Shown here: in pieces, positions 7,846-14,959 of the stretch | Layout: each line of letters opens with the position of its first letter | How positions within the stretch are numbered: the stretch's first letter is position 1 | DNA from: CAZXVW01 sp964644025 | Lineage (GTDB): Bacteria; Acidobacteriota; Terriglobia; Bryobacterales; Bryobacteraceae | Direction of reading: 5' to 3' | Length of the DNA stretch: 24,559 bases | Assembly: GCA_964644025.1 (NCBI GenBank) | Contig: CAZXVW010000044.1 | Span: 1-24,559, forward strand | Notes under the pieces: model-generated | The model's database searches: none | Seen by the model: the letters and a program-made list of their open reading frames with translations, nothing else | Told to the model about the DNA's origin: nothing | Position numbers and translations under genes: made by a program

Positions 7846-7913
7846 GATTTCCTCGCCTGGTGCGATGTAAGGCGCGCGGGGCAACTTGCCGCCTCGACGC
7901 GGCGCCTGCTTCA

Positions 7914-7942
7914 TAGGTACCACTCCCGCCGGCGGTCGTCAA
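7914..7942 (-). promoter_or_regulatory. Possible promoter of the peroxiredoxin gene
   Basis: On the minus strand, TTGACG (7942-7937) is a good -35 element. The hexamer 17 bp on, TACCTA (7919-7914), is a poor -10 match. It is placed about 70 bp upstream of the ATG at 7845, inside the 137-bp divergent spacer shared with the flavoprotein gene. Weak call. Confidence 0.3.
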
Positions 7943-7982
7943 GGGAAAACGCACGCCCAGGCGGCACAGTTTTTGCTGGATA

Positions 7983-9926
7983 ATGGAAACACATATGAAA
8001 CGCGATCCACTGCTCGAACCATTTTCGCTCGCGAAGCTCACCCTCCCGAACCGGGTGGTCATGACTACCGTGAAACTCGGTTACGGTGCCAAGGATGGCA
8101 AGGTCACGGACCGGCACGTCGCCTTCTACGTCCGTCGGGCCCAAGGAAATGCCGGCTTACTGACCACCGAACCGATGTACGTGATGCTGAACGGCAGGGA
8201 GCTGCCAACGCAACTCGGCATCCACGACGACGAACTCGTTGCTGGCCTCCGGAAGTTGGTTAATGCCGTGCACGCCGCCGGCGGGCACATCATGGCTCAC
8301 ATCAATCACGCCGGAAAGGCTGCCAATCCCAAGCTGGTCGGCCCGGCGGGGTCGGTATCGGCGTCCGCAGTCCCCTGCCCGTCCCGGCAGATCACGCCCC
8401 GCCCGCTCGACCGCGAAGAGATCGGCCAGGTCGTGGCGGCGTTCGGCGCTGCCGCGCGCCGCGTCCGGGAAGCTGGTTTCGACGCTCTCGAAATCCCGTT
8501 CAGCCATGGTTACCTGATTCACCAGTTCCTCGCCCCGCATTCCAACCGCCGCGAGGATGACTACGGCGGAAGCCTGGAGAACCGGCTGCGCTTTGGCCGG
8601 CAAGTCATTGCGGCCGTCCGGCAGGCAGTCGGAGAAGAATTCCCTCTCGTCGTGCGGATGAATGCCGCCGATTACGCCGACGGCGGGCTGACCGTCGAGG
8701 ACGCGCTCGGGATTGCGCCGGCCGTGGAAGCGATGGGAGTCCAGGCGCTCAGCATCACCTCCGGCACGATGTGCGAATCAGCGCCCTTCTGTCTTTATCC
8801 AGCCGGCACGCCGAAGGCGAACCTGCTCCCGGCCGCGGCGCGAATCCGCGGCAAAGTCAAGATTCCCGTGATTGTGGCCGGCCGCATCCGCACGCCTCAA
8901 CTGGCCCGCGAAGCCCTCGCCAACGGCCAGACGGATCTGATCGGGCTGGGACGCCCGTTCCTGGCCGATCCGGACTGGGTGCGCAAGATCGAAGAAGGGG
9001 ACGAAGAAGCGATCCTGCTGTGCGCGGCCTGCCACCAGGGTTGTTTGGCCGAGCTGCGAAAGGGCCATGGAACCGGCTGCGCGTTCAACCCCCTCACCGG
9101 CCACGAGGGCGAAATCGAGATTCGGCCGGCCGCAAAGGCGCGCGAAGTGATGGTGGTTGGCGGTGGGCCGGCGGGGCTGGAAGCGGCGCGGATCGCGGCC
9201 GAGCGCGGTCACCACGTCACCCTATACGAGCAGGAGAAGGTTCTCGGCGGGCAATTTCATCTGGCGGCGCTTCCGCCCCACAAGGAAGAATTCCTGGACG
9301 TGATCGCCCATCTGGAGTTGATGGCCCGCCGCGCCGGTGTCTCGATTCACCTCAACCGCAAGGTCAGCGCGGAGATGGTGACCCGGCAACGGCCCGACGC
9401 AGTGGTGCTGGCGACCGGCGGAATTCCTTTGACCCTGCATTTTCCGGGACTCGACCAGACGCGGTGGCACCTGGCCGCCGACATCCTGGAAGGCCCCTCG
9501 GAGGTCAAGACCAATTCAGCGCTGGTGATCGGCGGTGGACTGGTGGGACTGGAAACAGCGGATTTCCTCGCCGCCCGCAACAAGCAGGTGACCGTGGTGG
9601 AGATGCTGCCGGAAGTGGGCGCCGACATGGATCCGCTCGCCAGGGCAGTGATCATGAAGCGGTTGGCGGCCCGCGGCGTCGTAATTCACACCGGCGCCAG
9701 GGTGATCCGCCTCGCGCCGGATCAGGCCATCGTGGAGCAGGCCGGCCGGGAAGCTTCGTTACCCCTGGAAACGGTGGTGCTGGCGGTGGGCGTGCGTTCC
9801 AACCGGGAGCTTCCCGACGCCCTGGCCGACAGCGGCCTCGAAGTCCACGTCATCGGCGACGCCGCCGAGCCACGGAAAGCCGTGGACGCGATTCATGAAG
9901 GTTTCGAAGTGGGTCGCACGCTCTAA
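7983..9926 (+). CDS. FAD-dependent oxidoreductase, Old Yellow Enzyme/2,4-dienoyl-CoA reductase type
   Basis: 647 residues with the three-part architecture of FadH, trimethylamine dehydrogenase and related ene-reductases. Residues 8-345 form an OYE-type FMN barrel (SHGYLIHQFLAPHSNRREDDYGGS loop, QTDLIGLGRPFLADP phosphate site). A [4Fe-4S] site follows as C-x2-C-x3-C-x11-C (Cys347, 350, 354, 366). The C-terminal half has an FAD Rossmann motif (MVVGGGPAGLEAA, around 390) and an NAD(P)H motif (ALVIGGGLVGLETA, around 513). Electrons flow from NAD(P)H through FAD and Fe-S to FMN and onto an enone or enoyl-CoA. An ATG at 7995 is the alternative start. A GATAAT (7979-7984) just before it could be a -10 giving a very short or leaderless mRNA. 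Divergent from the peroxiredoxin. The specific substrate is not predictable. Confidence 0.9.
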   Translation: METHMKRDPLLEPFSLAKLTLPNRVVMTTVKLGYGAKDGKVTDRHVAFYVRRAQGNAGLLTTEPMYVMLNGRELPTQLGIHDDELVAGLRKLVNAVHAAGGHIMAHINHAGKAANPKLVGPAGSVSASAVPCPSRQITPRPLDREEIGQVVAAFGAAARRVREAGFDALEIPFSHGYLIHQFLAPHSNRREDDYGGSLENRLRFGRQVIAAVRQAVGEEFPLVVRMNAADYADGGLTVEDALGIAPAVEAMGVQALSITSGTMCESAPFCLYPAGTPKANLLPAAARIRGKVKIPVIVAGRIRTPQLAREALANGQTDLIGLGRPFLADPDWVRKIEEGDEEAILLCAACHQGCLAELRKGHGTGCAFNPLTGHEGEIEIRPAAKAREVMVVGGGPAGLEAARIAAERGHHVTLYEQEKVLGGQFHLAALPPHKEEFLDVIAHLELMARRAGVSIHLNRKVSAEMVTRQRPDAVVLATGGIPLTLHFPGLDQTRWHLAADILEGPSEVKTNSALVIGGGLVGLETADFLAARNKQVTVVEMLPEVGADMDPLARAVIMKRLAARGVVIHTGARVIRLAPDQAIVEQAGREASLPLETVVLAVGVRSNRELPDALADSGLEVHVIGDAAEPRKAVDAIHEGFEVGRTL

Positions 9927-10238
9927 AGCCTCCAATCGCAGCTTCCAGCGGGAATGCCGGGCGGTCGCTGTCACCGGGATCAAACCCCGCGCTTGTCCTC
10001 CCCCTGGTTTCTGCAACCGCAAGCAGCCGTGTCCGGACGAGCCGCGGCCCAGCCGGGTGAGGGGGGATCCCCGGCCAGGCCGCAACTCATCCGGCGGCTC
10101 TCACCATTCGTCTCCGGTTTCCAGGCGGGTAAGCCCGGCCGCCGGCGGTGGTGAGCTTCGAGCGGCGGGAGGCAGGCGCCAGTTGGCAGAGGTGTGAGAG
10201 GGACTACGCCTCCCGCCGCGACAAGTCGATTCCGCGCA
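9927..10238. other. Intergenic region between convergent genes
   Basis: 312 bp with no convincing gene in either direction and no tRNA found. The only clear structure is the long inverted repeat annotated separately at 10162-10219. Base composition matches the flanking genes. Confidence 0.5.
10162..10219. terminator. Long inverted repeat between convergent genes, possible terminator
   Basis: GCGGCGGGAGGC (10162-10173) and GCCTCCCGCCGC (10208-10219) are perfect 12-bp complements around a 34-nt loop. They lie 20 bp past the stop of the minus-strand winged-helix gene and about 235 bp past the flavoprotein stop. There is no U-tract. A structured 3' end or transcription stop is the simplest reading. 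Confidence 0.4.
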
Positions 10239-10604
10239 CTAGTCGTTCCTGGTGAACGGAACCTCCCCGCAATCCCAGCACCCCTGACCGGGCAACGGTG
10301 CCGTGGGATCGACGTTCGCATCGCAAATCCACGGATTGCCGTGGGCGTCCAGCACCACCTTCATGGGCCGGGCTGCGTGGTGTGGTCTGATCGGCGAAAT
10401 CTCCACGAAACTGTCCGGATCGTGATAGCTGTAGGTGGCTTCTCCCTCTTCCACCAATTGCTTCACAGCCTCGCGAACCGTGAACACGGAGAGACCCAGT
10501 CTCGCTGACAGCTTTTTCTCCAGCTCATGCGGCTTAAGCTGGTGGGCTGGAGCGTTAATCAGTTCCGCCATGATGGCGTTTTGAGCTTGTTCAAACTCGT
10601 TCAT
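10239..10604 (-). CDS. Small winged-helix protein with Cys-containing C-terminal tail
   Basis: A 121-residue protein without an assigned family. Residues ~1-60 look like a winged helix: KPHELEKKLSARLGLSVFTVREAVKQLVEEGEATY has the helix-turn-recognition helix-wing pattern. The tail (GNPWICDANVDPTAPLPGQ, then GCWDCGEVPFTRND) has one isolated Cys and a CxxC pair, which could bind Zn or Fe or act as a redox switch. The ATG at 10604 is preceded by an excellent AGAAGGAGG. It is the last gene of the leftward series (radical SAM, TauE, this) and could be the regulator that binds the palindrome at 12580-12599, but that is inference only. A terminator-like hairpin lies between it and the TauE gene, so separate transcription is possible. 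Confidence 0.75.
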   Translation of the reverse strand: MNEFEQAQNAIMAELINAPAHQLKPHELEKKLSARLGLSVFTVREAVKQLVEEGEATYSYHDPDSFVEISPIRPHHAARPMKVVLDAHGNPWICDANVDPTAPLPGQGCWDCGEVPFTRND

Positions 10605-10735
10605 TGTTCAGCCCTCCTTCTGCGGGCAAGCCGGCTGCGCATCCGCAGCCTGCTGGCCTCTTTTCCTTCCCCCTCCGGTGGACCCCTCTCGGTGTCCCGC
10701 AGGAGGAAATGCAATCGCTGCCGGTTCGTTACAAG

Positions 10736-10764
10736 AAAAACCAGCGGCCACCGGGGAAAGCCGC
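10736..10764 (-). terminator. Rho-independent terminator-like hairpin after the TauE gene
   Basis: On the minus strand, GCGGC - 11 nt - GCCGC (10764-10744) is followed by TGG and then TTTTT (10740-10736). It lies 35 bp after the stop of the TauE/SafE gene. The stem is only 5 bp, so this is a moderate call. If real, part of the transcription ends before the winged-helix gene. Confidence 0.4.
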
Positions 10765-10798
10765 GGCTTCCATCGCCGGGCCTGGGCCGCCGCGGGCA

Positions 10799-11536
10799 TC
10801 AATACAGGGCTTTGAGGACAGTGGCGGCAGCGAACAGAACCACCGTGACGCTCAGTCCGGCTTCCAGCCACCGCGGTTTCGTCTTGATGGACATCTTGCT
10901 GCCCCACCGGGAACCGGCCATCGAACCCACCAGCGTGGCCACGGCGGCCAGCCACTGGATATCGCCACGTTGCCAGTACACCGCCGCGGCCGCGGCCGCC
11001 GTGAAAATGGTCGCCGCCAGCGAGGTGGCGATCGCGGGGCGAATGTTGCCCGTAACCACCTTCAGCAGCGGCGGCAGCAACGAACCGCCGCTTCCGCCTC
11101 GGAGCCCGGTCAGGAAATTCAAGACGAATGTCGCCGGGATCACCACCCTGGCCGAGGACGTCGCTCTCCGGGCGAGACGCGGCCAGAGCCGGTCAAGGTA
11201 CATGCCCGTCACCGTCAGCAGCGAGAGCACGAAAAACAGGCCCGCCAGCGCCAGGACGGGCAACAAACCGGTCAAGAGCGCGCCTGCGATGGCCCCGGCG
11301 GTGCCGCCGGTCAGCACCGGGCGTAGCAGCTTCCAGTCGATGTTCCGCCGATGATAGATGGCTCCGACCAGCGAAGAGAAAGGCACCACGACCAGGTTGA
11401 TCCCGAAGGCCGTGATCAGGGGCAATCCGGCCAGGTTCAGCAGCGGGATCCGAAGCGATCCGCCGCCGATGCCGAACAGCCCGGTGAACAGGCCGGCCAC
11501 CAGACCGATCACCAGATAGAGAATCGCATGGACCAT
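10799..11536 (-). CDS. Sulfite exporter TauE/SafE family membrane protein
   Basis: A 245-residue, very hydrophobic inner-membrane protein with about eight predicted transmembrane segments. Seen: the family signature near the N-terminus (GLVAGLFTGLFGIGGGSLRIPLL) and its second-half repeat (FLTGLRGGSGGSLLPPLL), reflecting the internal duplication of TauE/SafE/YfcA transporters. Characterised members export sulfite, sulfoacetate or other sulfur-containing anions; the substrate here is unknown. The ATG at 11536 has AGGAGA upstream. It lies 39 bp downstream of the radical SAM gene on the same strand, so the two are probably one transcription unit driven from the divergent promoter near 12600. Neighbourhood with Fe-S and radical SAM proteins is compatible with sulfur handling, but not proof. 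Confidence 0.9.
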   Translation of the reverse strand: MVHAILYLVIGLVAGLFTGLFGIGGGSLRIPLLNLAGLPLITAFGINLVVVPFSSLVGAIYHRRNIDWKLLRPVLTGGTAGAIAGALLTGLLPVLALAGLFFVLSLLTVTGMYLDRLWPRLARRATSSARVVIPATFVLNFLTGLRGGSGGSLLPPLLKVVTGNIRPAIATSLAATIFTAAAAAAVYWQRGDIQWLAAVATLVGSMAGSRWGSKMSIKTKPRWLEAGLSVTVVLFAAATVLKALY

Positions 11537-11575
11537 GATTCGCGTCTCCTGTTCCCGCGTCGTCGTCGCCGGCGC

Positions 11576-12529
11576 CTAACGGCGCTCTCCGTAGCGGGCC
11601 TGCGCCGTCGTCCAAAAAACCGTTCCGGCCCGGCTGATGCGCTGCAGCCGGCCGGCTGCGGCCAGCCGTTCAAGCGCCTCCGTGATCTGCTCCCGGTTCC
11701 AGTTGGCCAGCGTGCGCAACAACTGTTGTTCGCGCATCGGGTGCCGGGTGACCACCTCGACGATGGCGTCGTCCACTTCGCTATAATTCGCCAGGTCGAA
11801 GCGTTCCTCGTCCGGGCCGAGAGTTCGGACCGCTCCGCCGAGAACCTCCCTGGCCCGGGCCAGCCGTTCTTCATCCGGCGCCTCCACCCAGGGCTCGGCC
11901 GGTGGCCGCACGGGAACGTTGATCTGGACCTCGTCCGGCTGAATGCGGGCCAGAACCCCGGCCAGATCGGCCAGCGCTTCCTCGGTGTCGTTGATTCCGC
12001 GAACCAGCATCACCTCCAGCCACATCTTGCCCCGGTACCCGCGCCGGAAGGCGCTCAACCCTTCCACCAGCGACTCGAACCGCAGTTGCGGCAACGGCCG
12101 GTTGATCGTCTGGTAAAGCTTCGCCGAGCCCACGTCCAAGGTCGGCAGCACGGCGTCCGCGGCCATGAGCTCCTCCTGGATTTTACGCTGGTACAACAGC
12201 GAGCCGTTGGTGATTACGGCCACCGGCAACGGCGTCAAGGATTTCACCTCCCGGATCATCGCTCCCAAACCCGCGTGAAGCAGCGGCTCCCCGGATCCAA
12301 CGAACGTAATCCAGTCGATTTCACCGGCGGCCGGGCCGGCCAGGGTATCAGCAACCTCAGCCACGATCTCAAAACGGGGGAAAAACTCCCGGCGCACGTT
12401 CGTCATCGGCGTCGTACGGCCCAACTGACAGTAGACGCAGTTCCAGTTGCAGGTCTTGAACGGGACTGGATCAATCCCGAGCGACCGGCCCAGCCGCCGC
12501 GACGGCACCGGTCCGAACACGTATTTCAT
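11576..12529 (-). CDS. Radical SAM protein with C-terminal winged helix (COG0731-like)
   Basis: 317 residues. Seen: the cluster motif CNWNCVYC (C-x3-C-x2-C at Cys27, 31, 34) close to the N-terminus, followed by FVGSGEPLLH (the SAM-contacting GGEP-equivalent), AVITNGSLL and PTLDVGSAKLY, all in radical SAM barrel order. The start MKYVFGPVPSRRLGRSLGIDP is typical of the COG0731 group of Fe-S oxidoreductases, whose reactions are mostly uncharacterised. The last ~70 residues (VTRHPMREQQLLRTLANWNREQITEALERLAAAGRL) form a winged-helix-like domain, which may bind nucleic acid or a partner. It is the first gene leftward from the palindrome-containing divergent promoter, with a leader of about 60 nt, and precedes the TauE gene. 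Confidence 0.85.
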   Translation of the reverse strand: MKYVFGPVPSRRLGRSLGIDPVPFKTCNWNCVYCQLGRTTPMTNVRREFFPRFEIVAEVADTLAGPAAGEIDWITFVGSGEPLLHAGLGAMIREVKSLTPLPVAVITNGSLLYQRKIQEELMAADAVLPTLDVGSAKLYQTINRPLPQLRFESLVEGLSAFRRGYRGKMWLEVMLVRGINDTEEALADLAGVLARIQPDEVQINVPVRPPAEPWVEAPDEERLARAREVLGGAVRTLGPDEERFDLANYSEVDDAIVEVVTRHPMREQQLLRTLANWNREQITEALERLAAAGRLQRISRAGTVFWTTAQARYGERR

Positions 12530-12571
12530 GCCGGCGTCCCCCTTTCGGCGTCACCCGGTGAAAATCCAGGC

Positions 12572-12600
12572 TTGACATGTTATGAGCATATGCTCATAAT
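12572..12600 (+). promoter_or_regulatory. Rightward sigma70-like promoter of the DUF5320-like gene
   Basis: TTGACA (12572-12577, perfect -35) and CATAAT (12595-12600, five of six) are separated by exactly 17 bp. The spacer and -10 are covered by the 20-bp palindrome. The transcript would start near 12607, leaving about 100 nt before the ATG at 12709. Confidence 0.75.
12580..12599. promoter_or_regulatory. Perfect 20-bp palindromic operator in a divergent promoter
   Basis: TTATGAGCATATGCTCATAA is identical to its reverse complement over all 20 bases. It overlaps the spacer and -10 of the rightward promoter and the -10 of the leftward promoter, so one bound dimer could silence both. The regulator is unknown; MarR/ArsR- or DUF134-type factors are possibilities, by inference only. 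Confidence 0.75.
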
Positions 12601-12624
12601 AGTAAACGAGGCGGCTAATTGCAA
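12596..12624 (-). promoter_or_regulatory. Leftward sigma70-like promoter of the radical SAM-TauE unit
   Basis: On the minus strand, TTGCAA (12624-12619) and TATTAT (12601-12596, five of six) are separated by 17 bp. The start would be near 12589, about 60 nt ahead of the radical SAM ATG at 12529. It overlaps the rightward promoter and the palindrome. Confidence 0.6.
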
Positions 12625-12708
12625 GTCAGTAACGTCTGGAGCAGCATGCCGGGCGTGCGCCGCTGGCCGATTCGCCGATCCAGGACGGGCGGCAAAGGAG
12701 AAAGGGAA

Positions 12709-12960
12709 ATGCCAGGAATGGATGGAACGGGCCCACAAGGCAAGGGGCCGGGTACGGGCCGCGGCATGGGCCGGGGCAGAGCCGGACGGGGCCAGGGCGG
12801 CGGTCGTGGTCAAGGTGCAGGTCGCGGCCGCGGTGGCGGCGGCCGGGGTCAGGGCGGCATGGGCCGCGGTCGCGGTGCAGGACGCGGTGCCGACCCGGGA
12901 AGGCAGGCGCCAGGCACACCTCCGAGTACTGAACCCGCCGAGCCGGAAAGCACTGAATAG
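12709..12960 (+). CDS. Gly/Arg-rich small protein, DUF5320-like
   Basis: An 83-residue protein made almost wholly of Gly, Arg, Gln and Met up to residue ~60, ending in a Pro/Glu-rich acidic tail. The start MPGMDGTGPQGKGPGTGRG matches the hallmark opening of DUF5320 proteins, short products often found beside Fe-S, NifB/NifX-like and polyferredoxin genes in anaerobes. The function of that family is unknown. The ATG at 12709 was chosen over the upstream in-frame start because it gives this family start and follows AAGGAG (12696-12701). It is the first gene rightward from the palindrome promoter and precedes the polyferredoxin. The RG repeats could bind RNA or be unstructured. A damaged relative lies at 15495-15617. 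Confidence 0.75.
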   Translation: MPGMDGTGPQGKGPGTGRGMGRGRAGRGQGGGRGQGAGRGRGGGGRGQGGMGRGRGAGRGADPGRQAPGTPPSTEPAEPESTE

Positions 12961-13048
12961 ACCAGGCCGCGCTGCAACCAGCAGGACAAAGAATCAGGCT
13001 CCGGAACGGGCAGTGGGTTCACTCGTGGTTCTCTCATCGAGGATCTCC

Positions 13049-13141
13049 ATGACGCATTCGCTGCGCCCCGATTCTTTGCTCCCATGCAAGGTTTGCACCT
13101 CCTGCCGCGTCACTTCCCGTAAGTACGCCCTCAGTTGTTGA
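13049..13141 (+). CDS. Possible 30-residue Cys-rich peptide
   Basis: A short frame in the 254-bp gap between the Gly/Arg-rich gene and the polyferredoxin gene. It encodes MTHSLRPDSLLPCKVCTSCR, then ten more residues ending in Cys, so it has a CxxCxxC cluster plus a terminal Cys. GAGGA lies 5 nt ahead of the ATG. The Cys cluster fits the Fe-S character of the neighbourhood, but at this length chance is a serious alternative and no homologue is known to me. Confidence 0.2.
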   Translation: MTHSLRPDSLLPCKVCTSCRVTSRKYALSC

Positions 13142-13214
13142 TTCCTGGTTGGTTATTCGGATAGCTCAGCTGGCACCCGGATTGCGTCACCGTTGGCGGA
13201 GGTTAAATTCGGAG

Positions 13215-14798
13215 ATGTCAACCAAGGCTTGTCCAGTTCCAAAGAACGGTAACAAAAAAAAGAAGATCCCGTGGTACAAATCGCCGAAGGTGTGGCGGCA
13301 GGCGACGATGATTTTCTTTTTCTTGCTGTTGGTGCGCATTGCCCACCACCACTTGCAAGAAGGGGGTGGACCGAATGGAACCCCATCGGTGGAAGCCTAC
13401 TGTCCGTTCGGGGGTCTGGAAAGCCTGTACCAATTCATCACCACGGGGGGATTTATCCGCCGGATTGAACCTTCCACAATGATCATCTTCGCGGTGGTCA
13501 TTATCCTTACCCTGCTGTTCAGCCGCGGCTTCTGCGGCTGGATCTGCCCGTTTGGGGCCATCCAGGAATGGGTCGGGAAGATTGGAAAGCTGATTTTCCG
13601 GAAACACTTCAATCCGACCGGCACCTGGGACCGCGTGCTCCGGAACTTCAAGTACGTCGTCCTGGTGGCCATCATTGCCCTGACGTGGTGGACTGGCACG
13701 CTGGTGTTTCGCGACTACGACCCGTTTCTGGCATTCTTCCACCTGGGCCAGGGGCTCGACGAAAGACCGTGGGGCTACGGCATCCTGGTGGCGGTACTGC
13801 TCGGTTCGCTACTGATTGACCGCTTTTTCTGCAAGTATGCCTGCCCGCTCGGCGCCGTCCTGGGCCTTCTGGGCAAAATTGGCCTTACCAAGATCCACCG
13901 CGAGACCACGGGCTGCAAGTTGTGCAATATCTGCCAACAGAAGTGCCCGGCCCACGTTGATTTCCTCTCCGTCGAAGACATCAGGAGTGCCGAGTGCAAC
14001 CAGTGCCTGGATTGCCTGGTGGATTGCCCGCTGCCCAACGTGCTCACGGTAAAGGCAAGTCGCTGGCGGCTCTCCCACCCGGTCTATGCCTCGATGCTTG
14101 TCATCGCACTGTTCGGGATGATCGGCATCAGCAAGGCCACCAGCACCTGGCGCACCAAACCGGAACGGCTCAAACTAACTGATCAGTCAGGAGAACTGGA
14201 CCCGGAAAGCATCCGTGGCCGAATGAGCCTCCAAGAAATTAGTACGGGCTTCAACGTGCCGTTGGAGAAACTCTACGCGGATTTGCACCTCCCGGCAAAC
14301 GTACCTTCCACGGCACAGATCAAGAATATTCACCGCGACTACGAGGTGGAGTTCAAACCCGAGAGTGTACGCGAGCTGATCCGCGCGTACCTGGAGGGGG
14401 CGCCACCGCCGGATTTAGGCGCCAGGCGCGGGGTACGAGATCATCAACGGCAGGAGCGTGCTACGGGGAACGAGGAACGTTTGGAAGCTGGTGCGCAATC
14501 CATGAAGGCAGACCGGCGCCGTGGGGACGGCAAAGGCGCCGGTGCGGGTCAGGGGCGCGGCCAGACCGCCAACAAAACTACCAATGAGAAGAATGAACCA
14601 CCGGCCGTGCGCGGCAACATGACGATCAACGAGATCATCCTCAAGACGGGTATTCCCAAGGATTACCTCCTCAAACAAGCCGGTCTGCCCGCGGACGTCC
14701 CGACCCGCGAGCCGCTCCGCGACTGGATCCGCGAATACGGCAAAACGCCCCGCGACCTCCGCGACGCCGTCGAAAAGTATCGCGCGGAGAATCAGTAA
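13215..14798 (+). CDS. NapH/CcoG-like membrane polyferredoxin with duplicated C-terminal module
   Basis: 527 residues. The N-terminal part has about five membrane segments (around 31-46, 88-103, 146-162, 187-202, 288-304). NapH/NosR-type half-motifs sit beside them: FCGWICPFGAIQEW (Cys107, 111) and FFCKYACPLGAVLG (Cys206, 210). Two cytoplasmic [4Fe-4S] motifs follow: CKLCNICQQKCP (234-245) and CNQCLDCLVDCP (261-272). Such proteins pass electrons between quinol and periplasmic or cytoplasmic reductases. The C-terminal 220 residues carry two copies of a ~55-residue module (334-390 and 466-522) starting RG-x-M-(S/T)-x-x-E-I, separated by a Gly/Arg/Lys-rich linker. The ATG at 13215 is supported by GGAGG upstream. 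Rightward of the palindrome promoter. The terminal electron acceptor is unknown. Confidence 0.88.
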   Translation: MSTKACPVPKNGNKKKKIPWYKSPKVWRQATMIFFFLLLVRIAHHHLQEGGGPNGTPSVEAYCPFGGLESLYQFITTGGFIRRIEPSTMIIFAVVIILTLLFSRGFCGWICPFGAIQEWVGKIGKLIFRKHFNPTGTWDRVLRNFKYVVLVAIIALTWWTGTLVFRDYDPFLAFFHLGQGLDERPWGYGILVAVLLGSLLIDRFFCKYACPLGAVLGLLGKIGLTKIHRETTGCKLCNICQQKCPAHVDFLSVEDIRSAECNQCLDCLVDCPLPNVLTVKASRWRLSHPVYASMLVIALFGMIGISKATSTWRTKPERLKLTDQSGELDPESIRGRMSLQEISTGFNVPLEKLYADLHLPANVPSTAQIKNIHRDYEVEFKPESVRELIRAYLEGAPPPDLGARRGVRDHQRQERATGNEERLEAGAQSMKADRRRGDGKGAGAGQGRGQTANKTTNEKNEPPAVRGNMTINEIILKTGIPKDYLLKQAGLPADVPTREPLRDWIREYGKTPRDLRDAVEKYRAENQ

Positions 14799-14824
14799 CA
14801 CACCTCAGCGTATTCGCAGGAGTT

Positions 14825-14863
14825 CCGGGCACCCCTCCCGGTTCGCAAAAGCGCCCGGTTTTT
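14825..14863 (+). terminator. Rho-independent terminator after the polyferredoxin gene
   Basis: CCGGGC (14825-14830) and GCCCGG (14853-14858) pair and are followed at once by TTTTT (14859-14863), 27 bp past the stop codon. The 22-nt loop is larger than usual. It probably closes the rightward transcript before the DUF177 gene. Confidence 0.5.
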
Positions 14864-14959
14864 AGTGATCTTGCGTTGGACAGCAGAGCGGAGCAATCAG
14901 GCGGCTATGCCGCGTTATAACAAGACCTTGTCGCGTTCACCATCATGGCGGAGGTGTGC

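Noticed and set aside
7123..7923. Peroxiredoxin as a nonsense- or frameshift-broken pseudogene
   Set aside because: The two halves join in the same frame without any indel, the only stop falls on the catalytic residue, and a SECIS-like hairpin follows. Recoding explains all of this better than decay.
11351..13141. 596-residue plus-strand open frame
   Set aside because: It runs antisense to the radical SAM and TauE genes, which have clear motifs, and then through the Gly/Arg gene in another frame. It is a shadow of GC-rich coding DNA.
13151..13224. tRNA-like stretch (GGATAGCTCAGCTGG followed later by GGTTAAATTC)
   Set aside because: The D-arm consensus is visible, but no matching acceptor stem or anticodon and T stems can be formed, and the right part is the ribosome binding site and start of the polyferredoxin gene.
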